From IMG/VR virus record IMGVR_UViG_3300025276_000115, positions 1-32,477 of that record: DNA of 32,477 bases. One strand, given 5' to 3'. This stretch comes from a virus. The first letter of the stretch is position 1, and every line of letters starts with the position of its first letter. The position numbers and the translations under genes are program-made. This document shows, piece after piece, positions 1 to 10,200 of the stretch. The notes beneath the pieces were generated by a model that was not told the origin of the DNA, searched no databases, and saw only the letters and a list, made by a program, of their open reading frames with translations.

Positions 1-1536
1 TTCTTGATCTGAATATGCTTTAGTTACAACTGTACCTGATGCAGATTCTGTTACAGCTAGTAGTACTGCTTGTTTAGCACTAATAGCTTTTCCTACACCA
101 GTAATTTTTTGTGCGTCAGTAACATTAATGTCGCCACCACCTGTAATTGCTATACCAGCAGTTGATGTAAGTGCCATGTCATTAGTGGAACTAATTATCT
201 TACCATTGATATTAATTTCATCAATTTGTAGTATAGTAAGTGTACCAATTTGAGTTAATTCTAGTGCCTTTGAAATATTAACTAGTGAATCGTTTGTAAG
301 TTTATCAACTCCTCCAATTTTATAACTTTGAGTAGTGTTTAATAAATCAAAGTTTACATTTGTTGTAAATGCATTTGTAGAGTTCATCCAAAGTATATCT
401 TTACTACCTTGCTTACTGTTAACTTGTATTCCTGATATGTCTGCTTGAGCGTCTGTAAGTTCAGTACTATCGTTCATTACACCGATTTCAATTACTTTAT
501 CTTCAACTCTAAGTGTAGCAACATCTAGTGCAACTCTAGTGCCTTCAACAATTAAGTTACCAGTACATCGAATGTCGCCTTCAACGTCTAGTGTGTATGC
601 TGGCAATCTGTTAGTTGTAAATATACCAACTTTTGCAGCACTTGAATCTATATAAATTGCATCTACTGAGATAGCGCCAAACGTGCTTGACTTAACTCGT
701 AAGCTTAAATCGTGATCTGTAAGTTGGTTCTCAATATAAAATCTAGGACCAACAACTTTTTGTACGTTATTTTGTGATAAGCCAATTGTTAGGCCACCTG
801 AGTTTTGTATTGTTAAATTACCAGTAGTAATGCCGTTTGCTGTTGAAGGAAGGAAACTATCAGCAGTTCTAACTACGCCGCCTGCTGTAACAAGTGCGTT
901 TGATGAATCTGAAATACCTCTGAATTTAAAATTAGCAGTATCAATTACGTTGTACCCAACTTTAATAATCCCTGTTGGGTTTGTTGCTGTAACTAAACTG
1001 AGTACTCGTTGTGCATAAATTGGAGTAAACTCAATATTACTAATTACTGCTGAAAGTGTGCCACCAACATATAAGTTTACAACAGTACGTGAACGACTCT
1101 GTGAGTCAAGTATACTTCCTATTTCAAATCCGCTTTTTCCTTGTGTTAATGTATACTGTGGACCCATTAACATTAAGTCAGTACCATCATACGCATATAC
1201 TTGATTATTTAGACTGTCAATCCATAAGTCGCCTGCTACCATTTGCGGTTGTGTAGTTTGTACAATTGGGCCGCCACTTGATTTCCATACAGTGCCATTA
1301 TACACTTGTAATCTTTGACTAGTACTGTCCCACCATAGTTGCCCAGTTAAAGGATTACTAGGTGCAGCAGTGTTACTAAAGTTTTCTAATAGCTTAATAA
1401 AGTTTTCGTTAAAATATTCTCCGTATCCGGTATAGTTTCTACCAACTAACACAAGGTTAGTGCTATTTGTATCAATCTGCCCGTCAATTAAGTCTGTTAG
1501 CAGTGTACCGTCTGTCTTGTTTAGTTGATAGCTCAT
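1..1536 (-). CDS. Tail fibre-like protein, C-terminus cut off by the window edge
   Basis: An open frame of 512 codons runs from the ATG at 1536 to base 1 without a stop, so the C-terminus lies outside the window. The N-terminus (about residues 30-80) contains NENFIKLLENFSNTAAP, then GQLWWDST and VYNGTVW. This is the same module as in the neighbouring 684-residue protein, so the two genes are paralogous in that part. Around residues 310-350 it reads LDVEGDIRCTGNLIVEGT followed by TLRVEDKVIEIG, a stretch I associate with long phage fibre proteins before their distal domains. Glycine-rich beta segments follow. The ATG lies one base after the stop codon of the upstream gene, which suggests coupled translation. 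It is probably a virion fibre involved in host recognition. The receptor-binding tip is not visible, so a collar or self-cleaving C-terminus cannot be assessed. Confidence 0.8.
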   Translation of the reverse strand, partial: MSYQLNKTDGTLLTDLIDGQIDTNSTNLVLVGRNYTGYGEYFNENFIKLLENFSNTAAPSNPLTGQLWWDSTSQRLQVYNGTVWKSSGGPIVQTTQPQMVAGDLWIDSLNNQVYAYDGTDLMLMGPQYTLTQGKSGFEIGSILDSQSRSRTVVNLYVGGTLSAVISNIEFTPIYAQRVLSLVTATNPTGIIKVGYNVIDTANFKFRGISDSSNALVTAGGVVRTADSFLPSTANGITTGNLTIQNSGGLTIGLSQNNVQKVVGPRFYIENQLTDHDLSLRVKSSTFGAISVDAIYIDSSAAKVGIFTTNRLPAYTLDVEGDIRCTGNLIVEGTRVALDVATLRVEDKVIEIGVMNDSTELTDAQADISGIQVNSKQGSKDILWMNSTNAFTTNVNFDLLNTTQSYKIGGVDKLTNDSLVNISKALELTQIGTLTILQIDEININGKIISSTNDMALTSTAGIAITGGGDINVTDAQKITGVGKAISAKQAVLLAVTESASGTVVTKAYSDQE

Positions 1537-1537
1537 G

Positions 1538-3592
1538 TTATTCTCCGGTGTAGATGATATAGTTGACTGCTAAGAAAGGATTCATAACATTAAAAGGCGT
1601 ACCTAGTGTTGCTTCTGTTTTAACACCTCCACTAGATGCAATGCCCTGTGTTCCACCTAATCCTGGTTCAATTGGAAGTGAAATAGCGTTGTCATCAACA
1701 GGTTCACCTGCTCCAACTCTAATTCCGTAGAACTGTGTACCACTAGCACCTTCTAAGTCATGTTCATGTTCTGGTAAATTATCAGTTCCAATTGAATATG
1801 TTTCTGATCCTGCGTTACCGCCTATTGCGTCAGCAGCAATATTTGTTACTCTGTTTGCACTTGGACCGCCCATATTATCAAGGCCTAATCCCATTCTGCC
1901 TCTAAAGTCTGGCAATGTAAATAAGCTAACACCATTATCTGACACTAAACTAGCATCTTTAAAGTTGTGCGATATAGCTAACCATAATGTATTAAAGTCT
2001 GATTTTTTAACTTCAGTTCCATCACAAAATAGCCAACCTGTAGGTGCTTCACTACCTCCAAATGCCATCATTGATCCTGCTGGTACTAGCGGAATTGTTT
2101 TTAAGAAGTTACGTTTTGTAATTCTATAGACACCTGTTGTTCCTGATGTTACATTTAATAATAATTCGTCTGCGTTACCGGCATCGTAAGTAATAGTCTT
2201 GTTACTAATAAAGCTATCAGCAATACTTACAGCAAAAGTTTTTGTGCTTCCGCCTGTTTGTCCGTCGAATTCAAAGCTTGACGGGCTAACATCTCCACTT
2301 AAAGCAAATGTTGTAGCACTTGCTAGCCTGTCAGCACTTCCTGCTCTTCCACTAACTGTTCCGCTTACATTACCTTGCATATTTCCAAAGAATGTAGTAG
2401 CATGGATTTGGTCATACTTAGCAACTGCTGTGCCAATGTTTCTTGTGCCTGATCCATCAGGAGTAACATTACCTGTTTGTAATATGCCGCCAATATCAAC
2501 GTTGCCGCCTACGTATGCATTAAGTGCAATACCAATTCCACCTGCAGTTCTAATACTACCTGTACCAATTGAAGAAGCATTATCAACACTAGTAACTTGT
2601 AAAATACCAGTTTCTGCTACGCCAGTTTTAGGAGATATCTTAATATTGCCGTTAACGTCAATTGCTTGCTCAGGTGCGCTGTTATTAAATCCAACATTAC
2701 CTTCACTGTTAACACTTAACACAGTTGGAGTTAAGTTACCATTACGCATTCTAATGTCAATACTTGATCCACTAGTGTTATGTTGTATAACTCCAGTTTC
2801 TCCATCAATACCTAAACTTAACTGGCCGCCTGTTCCAATTTTAATTCCATCATTACTTTTAACACTTAACTGATAGTCTGTTGTACTTGCAGCGTTGCCT
2901 CTTAAGAAGTTACTTGCTGGAATTGAAACGCTACCAACTACTAATGCTTCTGCTTTTTCAGCAGTGCCATAATATTTTAATGCTTGTACGCCAACAATTG
3001 CTTCATCAGCAATATTCATACCAGGATTAATTCCAGTTCTAAAACCTTTTATCGATGTCTTTGGTACAAACGTTTGGCTACTAATAATAATTACTGGCTT
3101 GTCTTCAACTTTAATTGATAATACATTATAAGTTATATCATCAATTCCTACAATTGCTTGTGCTGTTGCACCAGTTAAAAGTCCATCACTAAAGTCTGGT
3201 CCTACTAATACCCAAGCACTGCCTGTAAACAAATATAATTGCTGACTTTCTGTGTTAACCCACAAGTCGCCTGCACTACTGTTTGCTACTGCTGGTGCTG
3301 CACTGGCTTTTTTAAGTCCGCCACTTGCAACCCAGTTTGTGCCGTCATAAACCTTTAGCTGATCAACTCCTGCTGTTGTGTCGTACCACAATTGACCTTC
3401 TACTGGACGCAATGGTGCAGTAGTGTTTGCAAAATTTTCTAGTATATGCAAGAAGTTTTCATTTACTGCTTGACCGTATGCTGTTGTTCCTCTGCCTGGA
3501 AAACTTAAAGTTGTTTCTGTGTTTAGTGCATTGTCTTCAACAATTATTGTACCTTTGTTAACAGTATCTGTGTAATTTATTGTATATGGCAT
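1538..3592 (-). CDS. Tail-collar fibre protein (gp12-like C-terminus)
   Basis: This 684-residue protein starts with a module (about residues 35-95) containing NENFLHILENFANTTAP, GQLWYDTT and VYDGTNW, shared with the next gene. A second GDLWVNTESQQLYLFTG segment follows. The middle (about 220-490) is repetitive, glycine- and serine-rich beta structure with a FFGNMQGNVSGTVSGRAGSA stretch typical of fibre shafts. From about residue 499 a phage tail collar domain is recognisable: PAGSMMAFGGSEAPTGWLFC, then LFTLPDFRGRMGLGLDN. The tip carries an HEH motif near residue 609; in T4 short tail fibre gp12 and long fibre gp37, HxH motifs bind metal ions. It is therefore likely a trimeric fibre or adhesin at the baseplate edge. 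The start ATG at 3592 has a GGGA ribosome site overlapping the stop of the 200-residue gene 10 bases upstream. The collar domain is a strong call; the exact equivalence to T4 gp12 is an inference. Confidence 0.85.
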   Translation of the reverse strand: MPYTINYTDTVNKGTIIVEDNALNTETTLSFPGRGTTAYGQAVNENFLHILENFANTTAPLRPVEGQLWYDTTAGVDQLKVYDGTNWVASGGLKKASAAPAVANSSAGDLWVNTESQQLYLFTGSAWVLVGPDFSDGLLTGATAQAIVGIDDITYNVLSIKVEDKPVIIISSQTFVPKTSIKGFRTGINPGMNIADEAIVGVQALKYYGTAEKAEALVVGSVSIPASNFLRGNAASTTDYQLSVKSNDGIKIGTGGQLSLGIDGETGVIQHNTSGSSIDIRMRNGNLTPTVLSVNSEGNVGFNNSAPEQAIDVNGNIKISPKTGVAETGILQVTSVDNASSIGTGSIRTAGGIGIALNAYVGGNVDIGGILQTGNVTPDGSGTRNIGTAVAKYDQIHATTFFGNMQGNVSGTVSGRAGSADRLASATTFALSGDVSPSSFEFDGQTGGSTKTFAVSIADSFISNKTITYDAGNADELLLNVTSGTTGVYRITKRNFLKTIPLVPAGSMMAFGGSEAPTGWLFCDGTEVKKSDFNTLWLAISHNFKDASLVSDNGVSLFTLPDFRGRMGLGLDNMGGPSANRVTNIAADAIGGNAGSETYSIGTDNLPEHEHDLEGASGTQFYGIRVGAGEPVDDNAISLPIEPGLGGTQGIASSGGVKTEATLGTPFNVMNPFLAVNYIIYTGE

Positions 3593-3602
3593 ATTTTATC
3601 CC

Positions 3603-4205
3603 TTACCCTGCCAAACTTTGTACACGCACAGTGTAGTCAATTTGTATTAATCTGTTAAGCGACTTCTGTACAGGATGGAAAATAACATGTGTCATTAATC
3701 TTCCTGTTCCAGCAGCACTGTAGCTACGTAATCCTAACTCATCAAACACATACGGACTGTCTGTTGCACTTGCAGTATCAAATGCATCTTGTCCATTTGG
3801 TTCGCCGTAATCAAGTAAACAACTTACAACAATATCGGTATAATTTGTACCCGCTACATGTCGGGTTTCAAGTTTATTTCTTGCAGGGTCAGTATTATTT
3901 ACACTTCTGTCGTCAACAACTTTAGTATAGGTTTGGTTGTATAGACTTGCATTAGTTCCTGTGCTATTAGGTGTTAAGTATGTAATAATACCAGTTGGAT
4001 CAACGCTTGTTCCGCCGTTTCCAAAGCTCATTTCATATATAAATCCTGATCCAGCGTTTGCTAAACTATCTGCTAGTGCAATACTCATATTCTCATAATG
4101 GATTGCATTGCGCTTGTCAATGTATACCTTTTGTGATTCAGGGTCAAATATCTTAATATGTCCCTGAACTAGTACTCCGTTTGTGTCTTGCATGTTATCG
4201 CTCAT
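3603..4205 (-). CDS. Conserved-looking virion protein of unknown role, between giant protein and fibre genes
   Basis: A 200-residue protein with no signal peptide or membrane segment. I do not recognise a named family. Its N-terminal part reads VQGHIKIFDPESQKVYIDKR and the centre contains FIYEMSFGNGGTSVDPTG, a compact beta-rich pattern. The C-terminus ends in a beta-strand-like IQIDYTVRVQSLAG. Its position between the giant protein and two fibre genes suggests a baseplate-to-fibre adaptor or a small structural protein, but this is inferred only from context. The ATG at 4205 is preceded by AGGA (4214-4217, minus strand) and by an ATAAATA late-promoter-like motif that overlaps the stop codon of the giant gene. 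It may therefore start its own late transcript together with the fibre genes. The gap to the giant gene is 21 bases. Confidence 0.75.
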   Translation of the reverse strand: MSDNMQDTNGVLVQGHIKIFDPESQKVYIDKRNAIHYENMSIALADSLANAGSGFIYEMSFGNGGTSVDPTGIITYLTPNSTGTNASLYNQTYTKVVDDRSVNNTDPARNKLETRHVAGTNYTDIVVSCLLDYGEPNGQDAFDTASATDSPYVFDELGLRSYSAAGTGRLMTHVIFHPVQKSLNRLIQIDYTVRVQSLAG

Positions 4206-4223
4206 TTAATTTTTCCTATACTG

Positions 4224-4230
4224 TATTTAT
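4224..4230 (-). promoter_or_regulatory. Late promoter-like motif before the 200-residue protein and fibre genes
   Basis: ATAAATA on the minus strand, followed by CAGTAT and AGGA. It overlaps the TAA stop codon of the giant gene. Apart from its first base it matches the core of the T4 late box. The same motif-GTAT-AGGA layout occurs before the first gene of the operon. Confidence 0.5.
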
Positions 4231-7200
4231 TCAGGTAGCTCAGATGTTCCTGCACGTAAGAATCTCGCAATACTATTTTCTGTATCACCTAATGATTCTC
4301 CGAATGTTGTCCAACTTTGTCCTACTTTTTTCACTACTGTTACTCTTGTATCTGCTGCTGGTGTTGCAAGTAATGTTATTGCATTAGTATTTGCATCAAA
4401 TGTAAAGTCTGCAACAACAATAGCATCGCCTTTTGGGCTATCTAGTGCTGTTAGCGGATTAAATATATCTAATGCAGTCTTACGTAGACGTGTTCCTGCA
4501 ACAAATACTTCAATTTCGTTTATTGATGCAACTGGGTAACTAACTGTAAACACACTTGTTGCACCTGTTGCAGTAGCATTATATGCTAATGTACTATCTT
4601 TATACGGAACAGTTTTACTTATGTTCTGATCGTACACCTTAGTATTTAATGCGTAAGTATTCTTAACTCCAGTACCTAATGTTCCTCTACGTAACTGACG
4701 TAGTAATACACCTTCTTTAACAAAGTACTCAATGCGCTCGCCTTCAATGAAAATTACACCTGGTAAGTTCTGTGATTTATTTGGTTCTGCTAATGTACTT
4801 GCATCATCTAGTTCAATTCTTATATCGTAATAGTTTAATGCTTTAGCTAGTTTTGCGCTCGATGTATCAAGACGCTTAAAGTGTGTTCTATTCAACATGT
4901 CTTTAAACTGTCTAAATGCAAACTTAGGCACACTTACTGGAGCAGTAAAGTGAATAATGTCTATAACATCATTTGCTGCCGGCTGTCTAACCAACTGTAC
5001 TTTTAACTTATCATTAGTTACAAAGTAGTCAACACTAGGTGTTAATAGCTCACTATTTACACTTACCCATACATACTGTGCATCAACGGCAGGTTTACGT
5101 AAAGTAATTTCACCAACTGTTAATCTGTTGTATATATCGTAATTTACATCATCAGATGTTAATGTTGTTCTTGTTACAACATCATAATTAATGCGCTCAA
5201 GTCCTAATATATCGTGATTTGTAAATTGTATTATTTCTACTGTTGCGGTACTTGAAGGCGCAGTGTCTAATGTTACTGTAGTACCACTAACTCTGTAATC
5301 GCCATCTGTAATTATATACATTTCAAGTAAGTCGCCTGGTACGCCAATTTCATCTGCAAGTACAATACTACTATTCGCAGGCTCAAAGCGCCATTGTGTA
5401 GGAGTTGTAATTTCAATTCCGTTTACAAATACCTTAGTATCTGCAACATCTAAACTACCCTGCGGCATTTGGAATGTTTCTAATGCAAATTCACGCTGAC
5501 TGTTTGCTGGAATTGTATACTGTATATTGTATCCTGCATTTAATATTGCATTATCTACTTTAACAATAATATTATGTTCTGTAGGAATTGCATATAAAGG
5601 AGCACTTGCTAATGTAAACACTTTTTGTGCGCCGTTACCTATAAACGAATCTTTAGTAATTTGACTATAATTAACTTGTGCATTTGCTGAGAATACAGTA
5701 TAATTAATTACTGCTCCAGCACTTACTACTTGACTAAATCCAATAACAGTTTTAGTAGTAGATGCCGACTTAGATACTGTAACAATTTGTTGTACTCCGT
5801 TAATACTAGCGTACACGCTCACTCCTGCGGCCCAATCTACTGTAGTCTCAAATGCTGTGGTCGAACCGTCACCGGTAACTTGACCAAAGTCCAGTATGTT
5901 TTGTACGCCTTGTGCAACTGTTACAATACTAAGTTCTGCTCCTACTGTTGCTGTATTAAGTGTTACAGTGTTTGCAGCCCAATTAATTGTATAATCAGTT
6001 TGTGGTAATATAACATTAGCAACTTTTACAATAACTGCGTTACTACTATTTGGAGTAACACCTAAGTTATAAGTTAATACGCTATCCATAATATAGTTTT
6101 GGCTGTTAATAACACCTTGACCTGCACTATCTCTCGTAAATACTTTAATATCTAATGTGTCAAGTACTTGTCCAGGAATTACTTCTTCAGGACCGCTGCT
6201 AGTTGTAGGAGTAACAAAGCCGTCACCATCTACAATAATTTCTTCTGCTGTGATTCCTTTTGCAGTTGCATATGCTAAGTCGCCTCCGCTAAGTGCTGTA
6301 TCAAAACTAGTTGTGTCAGGCACAACACTACCATCGCTGGATGTCTTTCTTACAACAAACACGTCGCCGTCTAATAAACTTATTCCTAAGTCTTGTACAT
6401 ATATTATATTAGTAGTACCGTCTCCTGTGATACTAGGTGTAATAGCATTTACGTTTGCTCCAGGATTGTTTGCGTCTACATAATTAGGATCGTCTATTCT
6501 TACTCCGTTTTTATAAAGGTTATATACAATGCCTGTTGCAAGAGGAGCACTTAATTCTACTGCAATTGTAGAACCATCTGCTGTAAATACTTGATCTTCA
6601 AAAGTGTTATCAAATGTATCCCAATTATCAGTATACCATCCAGCAGTATCAAAACCACTCGGTCCTGCAAAGTTAAAGCTGCGTACTTCAACACCACCAT
6701 AGTCAATACCAGTCATTAGCTGTGCTAAATCATTGCCGTACATGCCAGCAATCGGTGCATATGCAAGATTAACTCTATCTGCTGCATTTAACATACTTAA
6801 TGGTATATTATAGTCTACTTTTATAACTGCGTTTAGTGCTGGTGCAGTTGCAAATACAATCTTTCCTTGCTCTCTACTATATGTAACATCGTTATTTTCA
6901 ATATTTACAAATGTATACTTACTACGTAACTGTAAAATATTATCAATATACACACTTACTTTCTTAGTATCAAGATTCATTGGCCATTCTAAGAATATTC
7001 TCGATTCAAATCCTGTGCCTGCAAATGTCTCTGACTTAGCAAGTGTACTAAATGTAAACGTGCCAGTAATTCTATCAAACTTAATTTTAACACTTGGACT
7101 TCTCACAACTCCGTTTCCAAGCACTGCTGTTGCTGTTGGAACTATTCCTGTTGATGTTTGGGAGCCAGCAATTACTACTGTCGGAGCACTTGTATATCCA

Positions 7201-10200
7201 CTTCCTGGATTAGTAACTACAATTTTAGTAATTACACCGTAACCTAAATATGCCGTTGCCGTTGCGCCAGTTCCACCGCCGCCTGTTAAGTTAACAGTAG
7301 GTTCAAACGTAAATCCTGAGCCGCCAGTGCCTATTTTAATTCCAGTTATTTGATATCCGTGGTTATCTTTCCAATTTTTGCGAGGATATGTAGTAGTGTC
7401 GAGATTTTGATCTACAATTATACCGTTTACAATAGTTGCTTTACTTGGTTCAATTTGCTTAGTAACTGAATTATACGCTTGCGATAAATCAAAGTCACTA
7501 ATCGAACTGTTTGTAGGATCTACTGCTGCGTATTCACTAACAAATTCTCTTATCTTTGTTGAATATGGTTTAAACTCTTCAACAAATTCTTGATAGCTTG
7601 CTAAGTTATCGTTATTAAATGTTATGTCTTGTAAGCTTAATGATCCTCTGATATGCTTTGACTTTACAAAACTAGTCTTAAACATCCAGTCAACTGATTT
7701 CTGCTCTGAAAGTACATAGCGTAAAGCTGACATAAACAATTGATTATATTCAACTTCTAAGTTTCCTATAAAGATTTTATCTCTAATTGCTTTAAGTATA
7801 ATTCTTAATTCAAGATTTGGATTATTATCATAAAAGTTACTATCAAAACTGCGATTATCAAATCCTACAGTATTCTTTGAATAATCATACAATGTATCTT
7901 TAAACTGTATTGTACCGTTTTCACGTCCAACAGTATTATAGTTAACTGTATAATCTTCAGTAACCTGCGAGTCTACTTTTTGTAGTAATAGCCAGCCGCC
8001 GGCACCTACTGTTTTAATTTTTACAATACTACCAATAGAATTGGCTAAGCCTGCTAACTGATATGATCCAACTATTGTATCGTTAATATTAGTAAACTGA
8101 TTAAATCCAGTTGCATACCAATCAACATAGTCCCAATACAGCGATACATTGTAACTTTGTAGTTTTCTTCTATACCACGCAGTACCATTCCATGAATATA
8201 ATGCCCACTTACTTTGTATACTTTCGTCTGCGTTAACTAATACAGTGACTGGTCTAACTGTTATAGTAGTACTACTGTTATAACCACTGCCAGCGTTAGT
8301 AATTTTAATGCTTGTTAGTTGACCTAGATTATTAATAGTAATATCAAATTCAGCGCCAGTACCAGCACCGTTAATTTTAAAGGTTGGTACAACTTTGTAG
8401 CCGCGTCCTGCATTAGTAATATCAATTCTTGCTATTCTACCATTAGTAATAATAGGTGTTAGTACAGCAGAAGTAATTTTATTTGTGCTTACAAATGAAA
8501 GTTCTGCTAACGTGTCTGTTACTATATCATACTCTTTAGATAGTAATGTAGGCTTAGAATCTTGATTGGATAATGAAGAAATATCATATTCGTCAACTAC
8601 AAGATTTTCTGCTAATTTTAAATTTATTCTTTCAATAGTCTGCTTTAGTGCTTCAAATCTATTAACAAACATACTTTGTCTTGGACGATTCTGTACACCA
8701 TAACGGTTTTTAATAGTTATTGTAGGATCAGGAACAGTTCTGTTATTGTCGTCAAAGCCAATTAAACTATCAAACCATTTGCGCTCTATATCGGAGTCAG
8801 GCTTACTTGTACTTAACCCATCTGATATTAACTTATATTGACTATGCAAGTTTTGTGTTTTCTTAGGACCAGTTGAATATTTAATATTCAATACTAAATC
8901 ATCACTATCAATAAGTGAATCAAAGTTATTAACAACAAATTTGTTTTTAGAAAGCAAACTTACAAACGGATAACCCTGTGTTCTTGGATTTTCTATTAGT
9001 GCAGCAATATCTGTAATACTTAATTTTCTATTTTCCATAACAGGAATTGTAACTTTATTAACTACCCAAAAGTAATATCTATTAGTAAACGTCTTACTAA
9101 CTTCGTCATAAATTATTTCTGTTGAATATTTTGTGTCACCGAATAAACTGGCTCCACTAATTCCAGCAGCAGTTCCGTTAGGAGTATCTGAAACGCTATC
9201 CCATATACTTGGAATAAAATCACTTTGCACCCATTCAAAAATATCTATCCTTGCTCCTGGTGTTAGTTTATTCCAAGTATTCTTTTGGAATGCCGTGGTA
9301 CCTTGGTACGGATGGGCAAATTTAGCACTGCTAATATTCCACCATACTTGACCAACATGTGTAGTTGTCCATGCTCTATTCGGATCAACTGAATTATCAG
9401 CAAGTGCTCCTGTATTATATACAGCAGGATCGAATGGAGTTTTAAATGTAATTTCTTGGTCGGCAGGTCCAGCAATTTTGCCTTGTATTGGATCAATATA
9501 ATCAACATACGTTACGATTCTATTTTCACGCTTGTTATACAAGAACATGCCGCGGATATTATCTACGTCAACTGGAGTAATGCCATCACTAATAACACTC
9601 CAGGCAAATGTTGTTGCATTTTTTCTAAAGTCAACTATTGATCCTTTGTAGCCAGCAAAGTCATCAGTTCCGCCTGATCTCGCACTTGTTAGCTGATCAG
9701 GCATTCCGATATAAACGTGGTTTCCGTTAGTATAAATGTTCTTGCCAAACGTAGTTTGTGTTAACGAATATGTAAACTGCTCTGAATATATTAAGTTATT
9801 ATTAATATTTTCATAAACATATACAGCTCCTTTATCTAGTTTAATATTCTTAAAGTTAGTAAACAAGTTATCAAACGTAGTCGCTGTATCGTCTGTTGCA
9901 GTAAATGCACTAATGTCAAACGTAGTTGGTATTGTTTGGTCGCCATTTAAACTAGATACAACTAAGTTATCAGTTCCGTATGATAGTCCAAAGCCAAAGC
10001 CTTCGCTTTCTTCGTTGTTTGGTGGTGTAAGTGTTTGAGTTAATGTAAATGTTCCTGCTGTTTGTGTGTAAACATAAACAACACCTTGATTAATTTTACT
10101 AACATCAGATAGCATTGAGCTTACAGCAATTTGTGTTCCTGCTGGATTTAAACTAACTTTGTCAGCCCAGCCTGTAATATTATCAGGTGCATTTATTGTT

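Noticed and set aside
2199-2873. 224-codon open frame on the plus strand
   Set aside because: It lies fully inside the tail-collar gene on the opposite strand, has an unnatural Pro/Leu/Val-rich composition typical of antisense reading, and no ribosome site.
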